Source: Paenibacillus dendritiformis | Lineage (GTDB): Bacteria; Bacillota; Bacilli; Paenibacillales; Paenibacillaceae | Assembly: GCF_945605565.1 (NCBI RefSeq) | Contig: NZ_OX216966.1 | Span: 2,243,501-2,307,500, forward strand | Direction of reading: 5' to 3' | DNA length: 64,000 nucleotides | Shown: one piece after another, positions 1 through 8,478 of the stretch | How the letters are laid out: each line of letters opens with the position of its first letter | Position numbering within the stretch: the stretch's first letter is position 1 | Translations under genes and position numbers: made by a program | Notes under the pieces: generated by a model | Database searches by the model: none | What the model saw: the letters and a program-made list of their open reading frames with translations, nothing else | What the model was told of the DNA's origin: nothing

Positions 1-1334
1 GCGATGCGCTGAATGCCGATGGCCATCTCTTCCATCGCCTTGGCTCCTTCCTCCGTGCCCCGCATTTGCGTCTCGGCGCCGCTCGCGACGATCTTGACAA
101 TGGAATCGACTTCCTGAATCTGAGCCGTGCTTGCCGCCGTATGGGCTGACAACTGCTCCGAAGATGCGGCCAATGTATTCGCGGCGCTGCGTATCTCTCC
201 GACGAGATGGCGGATGGAGGCTTGCATCACTTGGAGCGATTGTCCCAGCACGCCGACTTCATCCTTTTTCCGCTGAATAGAGGCAGGGACCTCGCCTGTG
301 AAATCCCCGGCGCTGATTTCCTTCAGATTGGCGACGACGGTCTGAATCGGCTTCGTAATGTTCGATGCCACTCCAAGCGCCAGCAGCACGGATAAGAGGG
401 CGCATATCGAGCTGGTGATCAGATTGATCATTCCGATCTTGTCGGCTTCTTGTGTCAGCTCGCTTTTTTCAACGATAGACAAGTATTTCCACCCGGTCGT
501 CTGTGACGTATACAAGTTGGTCATATAGTCTGTGCCATCGACTTGAATCTCGAAATGATCCGCCGTTTTTTCTTTGATATCCGCAAATTGAGGGACGCCG
601 ATGTCCGCAATGTTTTTGGAGATCAGCTCCGGGTTGCGGGGATGCGCGAGAATCGTTCCGTCTTTGGAGAGCAGAACGACATAGCCGGTCTCCCGGATTT
701 TGATGCTCTGGAGCTGTTCGGCCAGCTTGCTGAGGCTCGTATCCATCCCGAGTACGCCCAGCGGCTTGCCGTTATCGTCGTGGACGACCGCTACGCTGCT
801 CATATTCAAGTCGCCGGTTACTGAATCGACATACGGATCGGTAATCGTCACTTGGTCCGGCTTCGCCATCGCGTTCGTATACCAAGGACGGGTGCGCGGG
901 TCATACTTGGCGGCCATTTCTTTTTCCGGCCACTGCACGTAACCGCCATGATTAGCGGCCAAAAATACGGTAGAGGTGTTTGGATGCGTCTGGGCAAAGC
1001 GTTCAAATTCCTTATAAATTTGACTTTCAATGCCGCCATTTTGCGCAAATGTCGATTTTTTGTTCTCCGTTTGCTTCATGTATGAGGTGATGCTGTCATC
1101 GGCTTGATTGATAATCGGGCTGTCCGCCAGAAACTTGACATTCTCTTTTACCGTGTCGAAAAAAAGCGACATTCTGCCGTCCACCTGCGCGACTTCGTTG
1201 GTCGTCGACGTCACGAATGCGGAGGTGATTTCTTTGATCATACTATTATTAACAATAATGCCAATAATAGAAATTGGAATCAGGATCGTAACTAAAAAGG
1301 CAAGAACCAGTTTCATTTTAATGCTTTTTAACAT
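1..1334 (-). CDS. Methyl-accepting chemotaxis protein (partial, C-terminus beyond window)
   Basis: Transmembrane chemoreceptor that senses an extracellular ligand and controls CheA. Translating the minus strand from the ATG at 1334 gives MLKSIKMKLVLAFLVTILIP, a basic start plus a membrane helix. A roughly 270-residue extracytoplasmic region follows that reads like a double-Cache domain (WPEKEMAAKYDPRTRPWY, then VTITDPYVDSVTGDL). After a second membrane helix (MINLITSSICALLSVLLALG) comes a HAMP segment (NITKPIQTVVANLKEISAGD) and the start of the signalling coiled coil. A GGAGGGG ribosome site lies just upstream of the ATG. The gene runs off the left edge, so the signalling tip and methylation sites are not visible. 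Ligand unknown. cheX is divergent to it. Confidence 0.9.
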   Translation of the reverse strand, partial: MLKSIKMKLVLAFLVTILIPISIIGIIVNNSMIKEITSAFVTSTTNEVAQVDGRMSLFFDTVKENVKFLADSPIINQADDSITSYMKQTENKKSTFAQNGGIESQIYKEFERFAQTHPNTSTVFLAANHGGYVQWPEKEMAAKYDPRTRPWYTNAMAKPDQVTITDPYVDSVTGDLNMSSVAVVHDDNGKPLGVLGMDTSLSKLAEQLQSIKIRETGYVVLLSKDGTILAHPRNPELISKNIADIGVPQFADIKEKTADHFEIQVDGTDYMTNLYTSQTTGWKYLSIVEKSELTQEADKIGMINLITSSICALLSVLLALGVASNITKPIQTVVANLKEISAGDFTGEVPASIQRKKDEVGVLGQSLQVMQASIRHLVGEIRSAANTLAASSEQLSAHTAASTAQIQEVDSIVKIVASGAETQMRGTEEGAKAMEEMAIGIQRI

Positions 1335-1802
1335 AGCTGCCCCTCCTCTAAGATGTTTGCACAAACAGATTCGACATTAATTAAGGAAATTCGACATCCT
1401 CTCTATTCTATTTATCGCCCAAAAAAAGGTCTTTCTTAATACCTATTATAAGTAGAAGGGAGTTTTCTCCTGAATAATTTTGCATTTCATATTTTGCTTG
1501 AAGATTAGGTCTTTGGTCATGATAGACAGCTTGATGGAAACAGCGGCAATCTTTTCGGAGCAGCGTCATCCGCGATTGCATAGGCAAAAGCGATTGGTTG
1601 TCCAGCAATATAAAGCTGGAGGAATCGTTCTTTATGCTCGGAAATATATAAATATACAAAATTAATGAAATTGAGATAAATGTTTTAGTGATCGATGCGA
1701 GTGTTTTTAGTATAATAGTCATATAAAAGTGGGTATGTAGGACGTTCGAATGAGGTTCGGACATTACTCCCTTACTGTCGGAAAGGGGCGAAAGATACAA
1801 AG
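1335..1802. other. Intergenic region between divergent chemoreceptor and cheX
   Basis: No convincing gene. On the minus strand a TATAAT (1445-1450) could serve the chemoreceptor, but the element 18 bp upstream (TTCAGG) is a poor -35. On the plus strand TATAAT at 1711-1716 lies about 90 bp before cheX, again without a good -35. I found no clear sigma-D (TAAA/GCCGATAA) promoter. The short reading frames in this stretch have no family resemblance or ribosome site. Confidence 0.4.
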
Positions 1803-2279
1803 ATGAAAGCCGAGTGGATTCATCCTTTTTTGCAATCGGCGTGCACGGTCATTGAGCAAGTCGTGCAAGTCCGTCCGGAACGGGGAGAACTTGAGATGCT
1901 ATCTTGGAGCGGGTCTCATGATTTTCGTATCCAGATAGGGATGACAGGGCAATTATCGGGCCATGTGGCGTTCGGATTAAATGAAGATGTTGCGATTAAG
2001 ATGGCTTCTGCGATGATGGGAGGCTTCCCGCTGGAAGCGCTAGACGCCATTGGAGAAAGCGCGATTTCGGAGCTGGGGAATATGATTAGCGGCAATGCGA
2101 CGACGTTGATGTACAATCAAGGGCTGCGCGTTGATATTACGCCCCCTCAATTGCTGGTCTCCTCCAACTCGGGACCGATTCAACAGGCGATGGCGGTGCC
2201 GCTCATTATTGGAGACATCGGACGGTTTGATGTGCTCATGCATATCGGATATAGTGATAAGGTCAGTGTTGTATCCTGA
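1803..2279 (+). CDS. cheX: CheX-like chemotaxis phosphatase
   Basis: 158 residues, the usual length for CheX, a cytoplasmic phosphatase that dephosphorylates CheY-P. The diagnostic helix is visible at about residues 83-99: GESAISELGNMISGNATT, with the Glu and Asn of the family's E-x2-N catalytic motif (SELGN). The rest fits the CheX/CheC fold (GMTGQLSGHVAFGLNEDVAI). The ATG follows AAAGGGGCGAAAG with suitable spacing. Standing next to a chemoreceptor supports a chemotaxis role. A SpeD/CheX-like orphan with another phosphoprotein target cannot be excluded. Confidence 0.8.
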   Translation: MKAEWIHPFLQSACTVIEQVVQVRPERGELEMLSWSGSHDFRIQIGMTGQLSGHVAFGLNEDVAIKMASAMMGGFPLEALDAIGESAISELGNMISGNATTLMYNQGLRVDITPPQLLVSSNSGPIQQAMAVPLIIGDIGRFDVLMHIGYSDKVSVVS

Positions 2280-2361
2280 CGCATGATGCAAGGTCTGCGG
2301 CGAGCTGCAGCGCCAGGAATGGCGGACTGCAGGCGAGGCAGCGCCAAAGGAGCAGCAGGAA

Positions 2362-3138
2362 ATGGATTTGAAAGGGAAAATTGTGCTCATCACAGGAGCA
2401 TCGAGCGGCATCGGGGCTCTGACCGCCCAGGCCGTAGCGGCAAAAGGTGCTATTCCGGTGTTGACGGGACGTTCGCGGAAGAAGCTGGAGGCTGCCGTTC
2501 TGGGCATAACAGCGGAGCATGCCGTCTATACGATGGACGTGACGAGCGACGATGATGTGGAACATGTCGTAACCGATGTCATGGAGCGGTTCGGACGTAT
2601 CGACATCCTGCTCAACAATGCGGGATATGGGGAATTCGAGCGCGTTACGGACATGAGCGTGGCCCGATTCGCCGGCATGATGGACGTTAATTATATGGGG
2701 GTTGTGCGCTGCACGAAGGCGGTGCTCCCGCATATGCTGGCACGCCGCGACGGACATATCGTAAATATTGCCTCTATGGCAGGCAAGATCGGATCTCCCA
2801 AGTCGGCCGGCTACAGCGCGACGAAGCATGCCGTGCTCGGGTTCACGAATGCGCTGCGGATGGAGCTGGCGGGGACTGGCGTGGCCGTATCGGCCGTCAA
2901 TCCGGGACCTGTCGATACGCCCTTCTTCGAACTGGCCGATCCGTCAGGCCAGTATGTTCATAATGTCCGCTGGTTCATAATGCCGCCGGAGAAGGTGGTG
3001 CGCCACCTGCTTCGCATCATGGAGACGCGCAGACAGGAAGTGGACCTGCCGTGGCTGGGAGCCATGGGAATGCGCCTCTATTCTCTCTTTCCCCGCATAT
3101 CCAATCGAATCGCAGCCAGATTGCTGAACAAAAAATAA
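2362..3138 (+). CDS. Short-chain dehydrogenase/reductase (SDR)
   Basis: 258 residues, a classical SDR NAD(P)-dependent oxidoreductase. Visible motifs: TGASSGIG cofactor loop (residues 11-18), NNAG (85-88), catalytic Ser138, YSATK with Tyr151 and Lys155, and the PGPVDTPF segment after the active site. Gly-rich loop followed by TGRS suggests NADP preference (inference). The length and C-terminal extension with a hydrophobic end resemble the Bacillus YqjQ/DltE-type SDRs. Substrate cannot be read from sequence. It starts 82 bp after cheX with an AAAGGAGCAGCAGGAA ribosome region. A short AGCGCC/GGCGCT hairpin lies at the stop codon (about 3138-3157). Confidence 0.85.
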   Translation: MDLKGKIVLITGASSGIGALTAQAVAAKGAIPVLTGRSRKKLEAAVLGITAEHAVYTMDVTSDDDVEHVVTDVMERFGRIDILLNNAGYGEFERVTDMSVARFAGMMDVNYMGVVRCTKAVLPHMLARRDGHIVNIASMAGKIGSPKSAGYSATKHAVLGFTNALRMELAGTGVAVSAVNPGPVDTPFFELADPSGQYVHNVRWFIMPPEKVVRHLLRIMETRRQEVDLPWLGAMGMRLYSLFPRISNRIAARLLNKK

Positions 3139-3264
3139 GCGCCGCTATGGGCGCTGGACGAATGTTATCGGCTCGGGGAGGACTGCAGCCGGTCCGCTCA
3201 TACTATGCCGCAACCGAATGCGGTATCGCGGGAGCGGACTTGCCGCGGCAGCCGGCACATAGCG

Positions 3265-3519
3265 TCAGGAACTGGAGCCGCCCTGACGATGCGCCTCGTT
3301 CATTTGCTTAATCTCCTCGAAGAGCGCCCGTATTTCCGCCTTTCCTTCCGGATGGGCATCGTTCCAATGCCGAGTCAGGTTCGGCATCGTCTTATGCATC
3401 TGATTATACAGGGCCCACCGCTTCACCTTGTCGACGGTGGCCGGATCGGAATGTCCCGTCAGCAGCTCGGCATATTTTTCAACTAACCGTTCGAATGCGG
3501 GTTGCGCAGCTTCACTCAT
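3265..3519 (-). CDS. Small DUF2573-like (YusU-type) protein
   Basis: 84 residues, soluble and mostly helical, with a perfect AAGGAGG ribosome site (minus strand, 3527-3535). The sequence (FERLVEKYAELLTGHSD, WALYNQMHKTMPNLTRHW) looks like the short Bacillus YusU/DUF2573 family, whose function is unknown. The match is from memory. It lies alone, convergent with the SDR gene. Confidence 0.6.
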   Translation of the reverse strand: MSEAAQPAFERLVEKYAELLTGHSDPATVDKVKRWALYNQMHKTMPNLTRHWNDAHPEGKAEIRALFEEIKQMNEAHRQGGSSS

Positions 3520-3766
3520 AGTAGGTCCTCCTTTTTCTTGTTACGCTCATGATCAATGCCTCACCATTACGTTCCGCGTTTTGCGGCCGCTTCGATTGCT
3601 TCGATATTTCCACTTTATATTCCAGCATGTCACGAAATATGGACGATGATGCATCACGATGGCTTGGGCCAACTTCGGGAGCTGCCCTGTTTTTGCGCAG
3701 AATCTGCATATATGGTTAATTGTACCACATTTCACCGCCAAGACGGGCCGGTCAAGGACGAAAAGT
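3520..3766. other. Intergenic region before the helicase promoter
   Basis: Between the divergent DUF2573-like gene and the helicase. It holds the ribosome site and probably the promoter of the small gene (minus-strand TACAAT near 3717-3722). The 65- and 62-codon minus-strand frames here overlap each other and the DUF2573 start and show no family resemblance; I do not call them. Confidence 0.4.
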
Positions 3767-3795
3767 TTGGTGACCGCGCTTCTTTTCGTTATAAT
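3767..3795 (+). promoter_or_regulatory. Sigma-A promoter of the DEAD-box helicase gene
   Basis: TTGGTG (3767-3772) and TATAAT (3790-3795) with a 17-bp spacer. It predicts a leader of about 60 nt before the ATG at 3865. Long leaders are common for cold-shock helicases, but no riboswitch-like structure was recognised. Confidence 0.7.
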
Positions 3796-3864
3796 AGAGC
3801 CATGGATGCCGAAGTTGAGCTAGATATACATACATGAACGGATGTCATGTCATAGAGAGGAACG

Positions 3865-5148
3865 ATGCAGTTGAGCACCACGTTTGCTTCCTTGTCGATT
3901 ACCGAGGAATTGTTAGCCAAGCTTCAAGCGAAAGACATTACCGCTCCGTCGCCCGTACAGGCGGAAGCGATTCCGGCAGCGCTGGAGGGCCGTGATATTC
4001 TGGCCCAGTCGCAGACCGGAACGGGCAAGACACTGGCTTACCTCTTGCCGGTATTGATGAAAATAGACGCCTCGTATCGAGGCACGCAGGCGGTTGTGAT
4101 TGCCCCGACGCAGGAGCTGGCTATGCAGATCGTGCGCGAGGCGGAGTACTACGGCGAGGGAAGCGGCATTCACGTTGCTGCGCTCATTGGCGGAGCCGCG
4201 CTGAACCGCCAGGTGGAGCGGCTGCGCGACAAGCCGCAGCTGGTTGTCGGCACGCCCGGCCGAATCCGGGAACTGATTGAAATGCGCAAGCTGAAGATGC
4301 ATGAGGTCCGCATGATCGTCGTGGATGAAGTCGATCATTTGCTGCAGAAGGGCGGAGCCCACGATACGGATATGGCGATACGCAGCGCTCTGCGCGATCG
4401 GCAGCTTCTCTTCTTCTCGGCGACTCTCCCTCAGGAGGTTCGGGAACTGGCCGGCCGCTTCATGCAGACGCCTGCGGAGATCGGAATCGAGCCGGACAAG
4501 CGGATGGCGGACACGATCCAGCATTTATATGTGGCCGTTGAACGCGACAAGATCGATATGGTCCGCCGTCTCATTCGGCTGTGGAACCCGAAGCGGGCGA
4601 TCGCGTTCGTCAATGACACGAACCGCATCGGGGAATGGGAGGCGAAGCTGGCCTATGTTGGCCTGTCGGTTGCTTCCCTGTACGGCGATGCGCCGAAGCA
4701 GGAGCGGGCAGCTGTGCTGCGGCGCTTCCGCGAAGGCCAGGTCCAGGTGCTCCTGGCGACCGATGTCGCGGCCCGAGGATTGGATATCCCGGATCTGCCG
4801 CTCGTCATTAGCATTGAGCCGGCGCTGGATGCGGAGCATTATATCCATCGCGCCGGCCGGACCGGCCGGATGGGCCGCCGAGGCCTGTCCGTCAATCTGA
4901 TTACGCCGCAAGAGCGGTTCATTATGCGCAAGTTCGAACGCGAGCTTGGAATTACGATCGCCGAGCGCGTGTTCTACGAAGGGCGCCTGCATGACCCGAA
5001 CGGGAACCGGGGCAGCAAGCCGAACCGCAAGCCGCCCGGCACGCGCGATTCCGCAGTCTCCGCTAAGAAGGCGGAGTCCAAGTCGGAGCGCCACCGGGAG
5101 CGGAAGGACAAAGGCGCGCCGAAGTGGCTCAAGGACAAACGAACGTAA
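3865..5148 (+). CDS. DEAD-box-family ATP-dependent RNA helicase (DEVD variant)
   Basis: 427 residues. Superfamily-2 RNA helicase that unwinds or remodels RNA, probably in ribosome assembly or RNA decay. Motifs in order: Q-motif region (F7, PSPVQAEAIP), motif I AQSQTGTGKT (47-56), Ia PTQELA (81-86), Ib GTPGR (129-133), II DEVD (154-157, not DEAD), III SAT (185-187), and VI HRAGRTGRMGR near residue 335. A Lys/Arg-rich tail of about 45 residues follows, likely for RNA binding. Compact size and the non-canonical motif II recall Bacillus YfmL-type helicases rather than CshA (inference). Monocistronic: own promoter upstream and a strong terminator downstream. Confidence 0.92.
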   Translation: MQLSTTFASLSITEELLAKLQAKDITAPSPVQAEAIPAALEGRDILAQSQTGTGKTLAYLLPVLMKIDASYRGTQAVVIAPTQELAMQIVREAEYYGEGSGIHVAALIGGAALNRQVERLRDKPQLVVGTPGRIRELIEMRKLKMHEVRMIVVDEVDHLLQKGGAHDTDMAIRSALRDRQLLFFSATLPQEVRELAGRFMQTPAEIGIEPDKRMADTIQHLYVAVERDKIDMVRRLIRLWNPKRAIAFVNDTNRIGEWEAKLAYVGLSVASLYGDAPKQERAAVLRRFREGQVQVLLATDVAARGLDIPDLPLVISIEPALDAEHYIHRAGRTGRMGRRGLSVNLITPQERFIMRKFERELGITIAERVFYEGRLHDPNGNRGSKPNRKPPGTRDSAVSAKKAESKSERHRERKDKGAPKWLKDKRT

Positions 5149-5166
5149 TGATGAGGAAAAGGCCGA

Positions 5167-5201
5167 GCACCGCTGAATGGACATCATTCGGCGGTGCTTT
5201 T
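5167..5201 (+). terminator. Rho-independent terminator after helicase
   Basis: Stem GCACCGCTGAATG / CATTCGGCGGTGC with a 5-nt loop, followed by TTTTGC. It sits 18 bp after the helicase stop codon. Confidence 0.9.
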
Positions 5202-5232
5202 GCATTTGCAAGGAATTGGAAACTAGTCTAGC

Positions 5233-5298
5233 AAAAACATAACAAAAACATAAAGTTTCCTGTATATGGTTGAACCCGGCTATGTCAACCGATATACT
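5233..5298 (+). promoter_or_regulatory. Promoter and direct repeats before lipoprotein paralog 1
   Basis: Sigma-A promoter TTGAAC (5270-5275), 17 bp, TATACT (5293-5298). The conserved block TTTCC..TAT.TGGTTGAA around the -35 is shared with paralogs 6, 7 and 9. Upstream there is a different direct repeat, AAAAACATAA at 5233-5242 and 5244-5253 (11-bp period), instead of the TTCTTAA repeats of the other copies. Such helical-phase repeats suit a response-regulator operator (inference). Confidence 0.7.
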
Positions 5299-5331
5299 GG
5301 ATTTGGAATGGGAAAAGGAGGAGAACGGACT

Positions 5332-6822
5332 GTGGTAAGGAAATGGAAGATTGCTCTGCTATTGACTCTGGTCGTTGCCATGCTCAGCGGCTGCTTCGGC
5401 GAGAAGCCGGTGCTTGAGGAGCTGGGGAAGGACGGCAAGGGGAAAATTAAAGTTGTCTATTATAGCGAAGAAGGCTTTTACTCGGAGTATGGCAATAGTT
5501 TTAATGTGAAATATCCGGATATTGAATTTGAAGTGATCGATCAGCAAGAAATGTACCGGGAATTGCAGAATAATGAAGATGCCGATTATCGGGAAGAAAC
5601 GCGGAAGTTCCTGGACAAGCATAAGCCGGACGTATTGATGGTTGATTTGTCCACGATGGAGAAGATGGCCCAGGAAGGCAAGCTCTATAATCTGGACGCC
5701 GTTATCGCTCAGGAGCAATTCGATTTGGACGGATTTATGCCGGGCCTCATCGATATGATTCGAGCCAAGGGAGGCGGTTCGCTCTACGGACTGGCCCCTA
5801 ATTTCTTCACGAGTGTGATCTACTATAATGCCGGGTTGTTCCGGGAGCATAATATCGAACCGCCGCGCAATAAAATGACTTGGCAGGAGCTGATCGATCT
5901 GTCGAGCCGCTTCTCGGGCATCGGATCGGGCGAGAATCAAATTTATGGCTATTACGAACGATATGGCACTGTGGACCAACTGCTGAATAAAATAGCGCAA
6001 GCCTCCTCGCTGCGCCTGTTCGACGCCAAAGGGGAAAAGCTCGTCTTCAATACGGATGGGTGGAAGCAAGCGATGAAGCTGGCTTCAGACGCGATCCGGA
6101 ACAAGTCGATCTATACCCAACCAATGGATGAAGGCAATGAACGTGTATTTATGGGCGACGACGATCTCTTTTTCAAAGGCAAGGCAGCGATGATTATCGA
6201 TGGACCTTGGATGGTATCCCAATTCAAGAATCGCATGATGTGGGATAAAGAAGCAAAGGAAATCGACTGGGGCATGGTGACCGCGCCTGTCGATCCGGCG
6301 AATCCGGATGAATCATCGTATTCGAGTCTGAACGAAGTATTCGCTATCGCGGCGGATTCCCCGAACAAGCGGGCGGCGTGGGAGTTCGTCAAATTCGTGA
6401 ACGGGACGGAAATGGCCAAGGCGGCCTCCCGCTCTTCGCGGGGATATCTGCCGACACGGAACCAGTTCATGAAGGAAATTGAGGGCAAAAGCACGGAGCC
6501 GTTCTATTTGCTGCGGCCGAAGGCGGACTACGAGTCGATGTGGGGCGGAGCAAATGTGAAAATGCCGCGAGAATTCTACGAAGACTTCACTAAGATTCTG
6601 GCCAAAGAAATGAAAGCCGTGGTCGACAACAAGAAGTCGGTGGAGGAAGCCGCTGCCGCCATACAGGCGGAAGGCGAGGCAGCGCTGCAAAAGGGCAGAG
6701 AAGCGGAAAAAGCGCGCAAAGCGGCCCAAAAGGGCGCAGAAGGCGACAGCGGAAAAGCCGCGGAGGATAACAAAACCGAGGATTCAGGCAGTGCGGAGGC
6801 AACTACATCCGAAGGGAATTGA
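5332..6822 (+). CDS. Solute-binding lipoprotein, array paralog 1
   Basis: 496 residues from the GTG at 5332, chosen because GGAAAAGGAGGAG lies 8 bp upstream and the product begins directly with a lipoprotein signal (MVRKWKIALLLTLVVAM, lipobox LSGC, Cys21). Family-1 extracellular solute-binding protein of an ABC importer, probably for an oligosaccharide: SLYGLAPNFFTSVIYYNA, a Trp-containing ligand segment (IIDGPWMVSQF) and IAADSPNKRAAWEFVKFVNG are typical. It ends with an Ala/Glu/Lys-rich helix and an acidic Gly/Ser tail not usual for the family. First of ten paralogs; no permease or ATPase accompanies it. Substrate unknown. Confidence 0.88.
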   Translation: MVRKWKIALLLTLVVAMLSGCFGEKPVLEELGKDGKGKIKVVYYSEEGFYSEYGNSFNVKYPDIEFEVIDQQEMYRELQNNEDADYREETRKFLDKHKPDVLMVDLSTMEKMAQEGKLYNLDAVIAQEQFDLDGFMPGLIDMIRAKGGGSLYGLAPNFFTSVIYYNAGLFREHNIEPPRNKMTWQELIDLSSRFSGIGSGENQIYGYYERYGTVDQLLNKIAQASSLRLFDAKGEKLVFNTDGWKQAMKLASDAIRNKSIYTQPMDEGNERVFMGDDDLFFKGKAAMIIDGPWMVSQFKNRMMWDKEAKEIDWGMVTAPVDPANPDESSYSSLNEVFAIAADSPNKRAAWEFVKFVNGTEMAKAASRSSRGYLPTRNQFMKEIEGKSTEPFYLLRPKADYESMWGGANVKMPREFYEDFTKILAKEMKAVVDNKKSVEEAAAAIQAEGEAALQKGREAEKARKAAQKGAEGDSGKAAEDNKTEDSGSAEATTSEGN

Positions 6823-6850
6823 CTAGCATAGAGTGCAAGACATGAGTTAT

Positions 6851-6878
6851 GGCCGCTGACACAAGTTGGCGGCCTTTT
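6851..6878 (+). terminator. Hairpin between paralogs 1 and 2
   Basis: GGCCGC / GCGGCC stem with TGACACAAGTTG loop followed by TTTTCATTTT. It ends only about 5 bp before the next ribosome site, so it could act as terminator, attenuator or mRNA stabiliser. Confidence 0.6.
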
Positions 6879-6904
6879 CATTTTGTAAAGGAGGAGAATC
6901 TATT

Positions 6905-8398
6905 TTGCTTAAAAAATGGAAAATTGCTTTGCTTCTTACTACGGTCGTTGCCATGCTTGGCGGCTGCTTCGGCGAGAAGCCCGTGCTTGACGAGCTGGGG
7001 AAGGACGGCAAGGGGAAAATCAAAGTTGTCTATTATGATGAAGATAGCTTTTATCGGCAATACGGCAATCTTTTCAATGTGAAATATCCGGATATTGAAT
7101 TCGAAATCGTGAATCAACAAGAGATGTACCGGGACCTGCAGGGCAAAGAAGATGTCGATTATGAAGAAGAGCGAATGAAGTTTCTGGACAAGCATAAGCC
7201 GGACGTGTTGATGATCGATTTGGAAATGATGGAGAAGCTGGTCCAAGAAGGCAAGCTGTATAATCTGGATTCCGTCATCGCCCAGGAAAAATTCGATTTG
7301 GAAGGGTACATGCCGGGACTCGTCGACATGATTCGTGAAGGTGGCGGCGGTTCGCTGTACGGACTGGCTCCGTATTTCTATACGAGTGTTATTTATTATA
7401 ATGCCGAGCTGTTCCGGGAGCATAACATCGAACCGCCTCGCAATAAAATGACCTGGCAGGAGGTGCTCGACCTGTCGATCCGCTTCGCCGGCGTCGGCTC
7501 GGGCGAAAATCAAGTCTATGGCTACTATCAGCGCTTTGGAGGAGATCCTCAGGAACTGCTTTTAGATGTGGCGAACACTTCCTCGCTGCGGTTTTTCGAC
7601 GCCAAAGGGGAGAAGCTCGTATTTAATACGGACGGGTGGAAGCAGATGGTGAAGCTGATAACGGACTCGATCCGGAACAAGGGGGTATATACCCAACCGA
7701 GGGATGAGGGGAACGCTCGAACATTTTCGTCAGATGACGATCTCTTCTTCAAAGGCAGGGCGGCGATGATCATGGAGGGCCCATGGTTCATATCCCAAAT
7801 CAAGAACCGTGCCATGTGGGATAAAGATTCCAAGAACATCGACTGGGGTATGGTATCCGCGCCTGTCGATCCGGCATCTCCTGACGAGTCTTCTTACGCC
7901 GGTCTGAGCGAAATCTATGCCATCGCGGCGGATTCCCCGAACAAGCGGGCGGCGTGGGAGTTCGTCAAGTTCGTGAACGGGCCCGAGATGGCGAAGGCAG
8001 CCTCCCGTTCGATGGACGGCAACCTTCCGACAAGGAACCAATTCATGAAGGAAATCGACGGCAAAAGTACAGAGGCCTTCTACTCGCTGCGGCCGAAGGC
8101 GAAGTACGATTCGATATGGGGCGGACCGGATGTGGAGGTGCCGTCCGAATTCTATAGGGACTTCCGACCGATCCTAGACAAGGAACTGAAAGCCGTGATA
8201 GACAACAAGAAGACGGTGGATGAAGCCGTCGCCGCGATCCAGGCAGAAGGGGAAGTTGCCCTGCAGAAGGGCCGGGAAGCGGACAAAGCGCGCAAAGAGG
8301 CTGAACAGAAAGCGAAAGGCGAGAGCGGCAAAGCAGAAGAAGAGAACAAAACAGAAGGCTCTGGCAGCGCGGAGGCTGGAACAGCAGAAGGAGATTGA
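6905..8398 (+). CDS. Solute-binding lipoprotein, array paralog 2
   Basis: 497 residues from TTG 6905 (AAAGGAGGAG 11 bp upstream; upstream in-frame codons have no ribosome site). Signal MLKKWKIALLLTTVVAM, lipobox LGGC, Cys21. Same family-1 binding-protein layout as its neighbours: mature start CFGEKPVLDELGKDGKGKI, then KPDVLMIDL, the SLYGLAPYFYTSVIYYNA block and ADSPNKRAAWEFVKFVNG. It has the acidic Gly/Ser tail (ENKTEGSGSAEAGTAEGD). Collinear with paralog 3 without an indel (offset 1574 bp), and its last third is almost identical in DNA to that copy. No own sigma-A promoter seen; probably reads through from paralog 1 or starts in the gap. Confidence 0.88.
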   Translation: MLKKWKIALLLTTVVAMLGGCFGEKPVLDELGKDGKGKIKVVYYDEDSFYRQYGNLFNVKYPDIEFEIVNQQEMYRDLQGKEDVDYEEERMKFLDKHKPDVLMIDLEMMEKLVQEGKLYNLDSVIAQEKFDLEGYMPGLVDMIREGGGGSLYGLAPYFYTSVIYYNAELFREHNIEPPRNKMTWQEVLDLSIRFAGVGSGENQVYGYYQRFGGDPQELLLDVANTSSLRFFDAKGEKLVFNTDGWKQMVKLITDSIRNKGVYTQPRDEGNARTFSSDDDLFFKGRAAMIMEGPWFISQIKNRAMWDKDSKNIDWGMVSAPVDPASPDESSYAGLSEIYAIAADSPNKRAAWEFVKFVNGPEMAKAASRSMDGNLPTRNQFMKEIDGKSTEAFYSLRPKAKYDSIWGGPDVEVPSEFYRDFRPILDKELKAVIDNKKTVDEAVAAIQAEGEVALQKGREADKARKEAEQKAKGESGKAEEENKTEGSGSAEAGTAEGD

Positions 8399-8425
8399 CC
8401 AGCATAGAATTCAAGACATGACATT

Positions 8426-8449
8426 GGCCGCTGACACAAGTTGGCGGTC
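8426..8449 (+). terminator. Hairpin between paralogs 2 and 3
   Basis: GGCCGC TGACACAAGTTG GCGGTC, the same sequence as the hairpin after paralog 1 apart from one base, followed by GTTTCGTTT rather than a clean T-run. The duplicated unit evidently included the spacer. Confidence 0.5.
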
Positions 8450-8478
8450 GTTTCGTTTATAGAGGAGGAGAATCTATT

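Noticed and set aside
3512..3709. 65-codon minus-strand frame upstream of the DUF2573-like gene
   Set aside because: Overlaps the start and ribosome site of the better supported gene and resembles no family.
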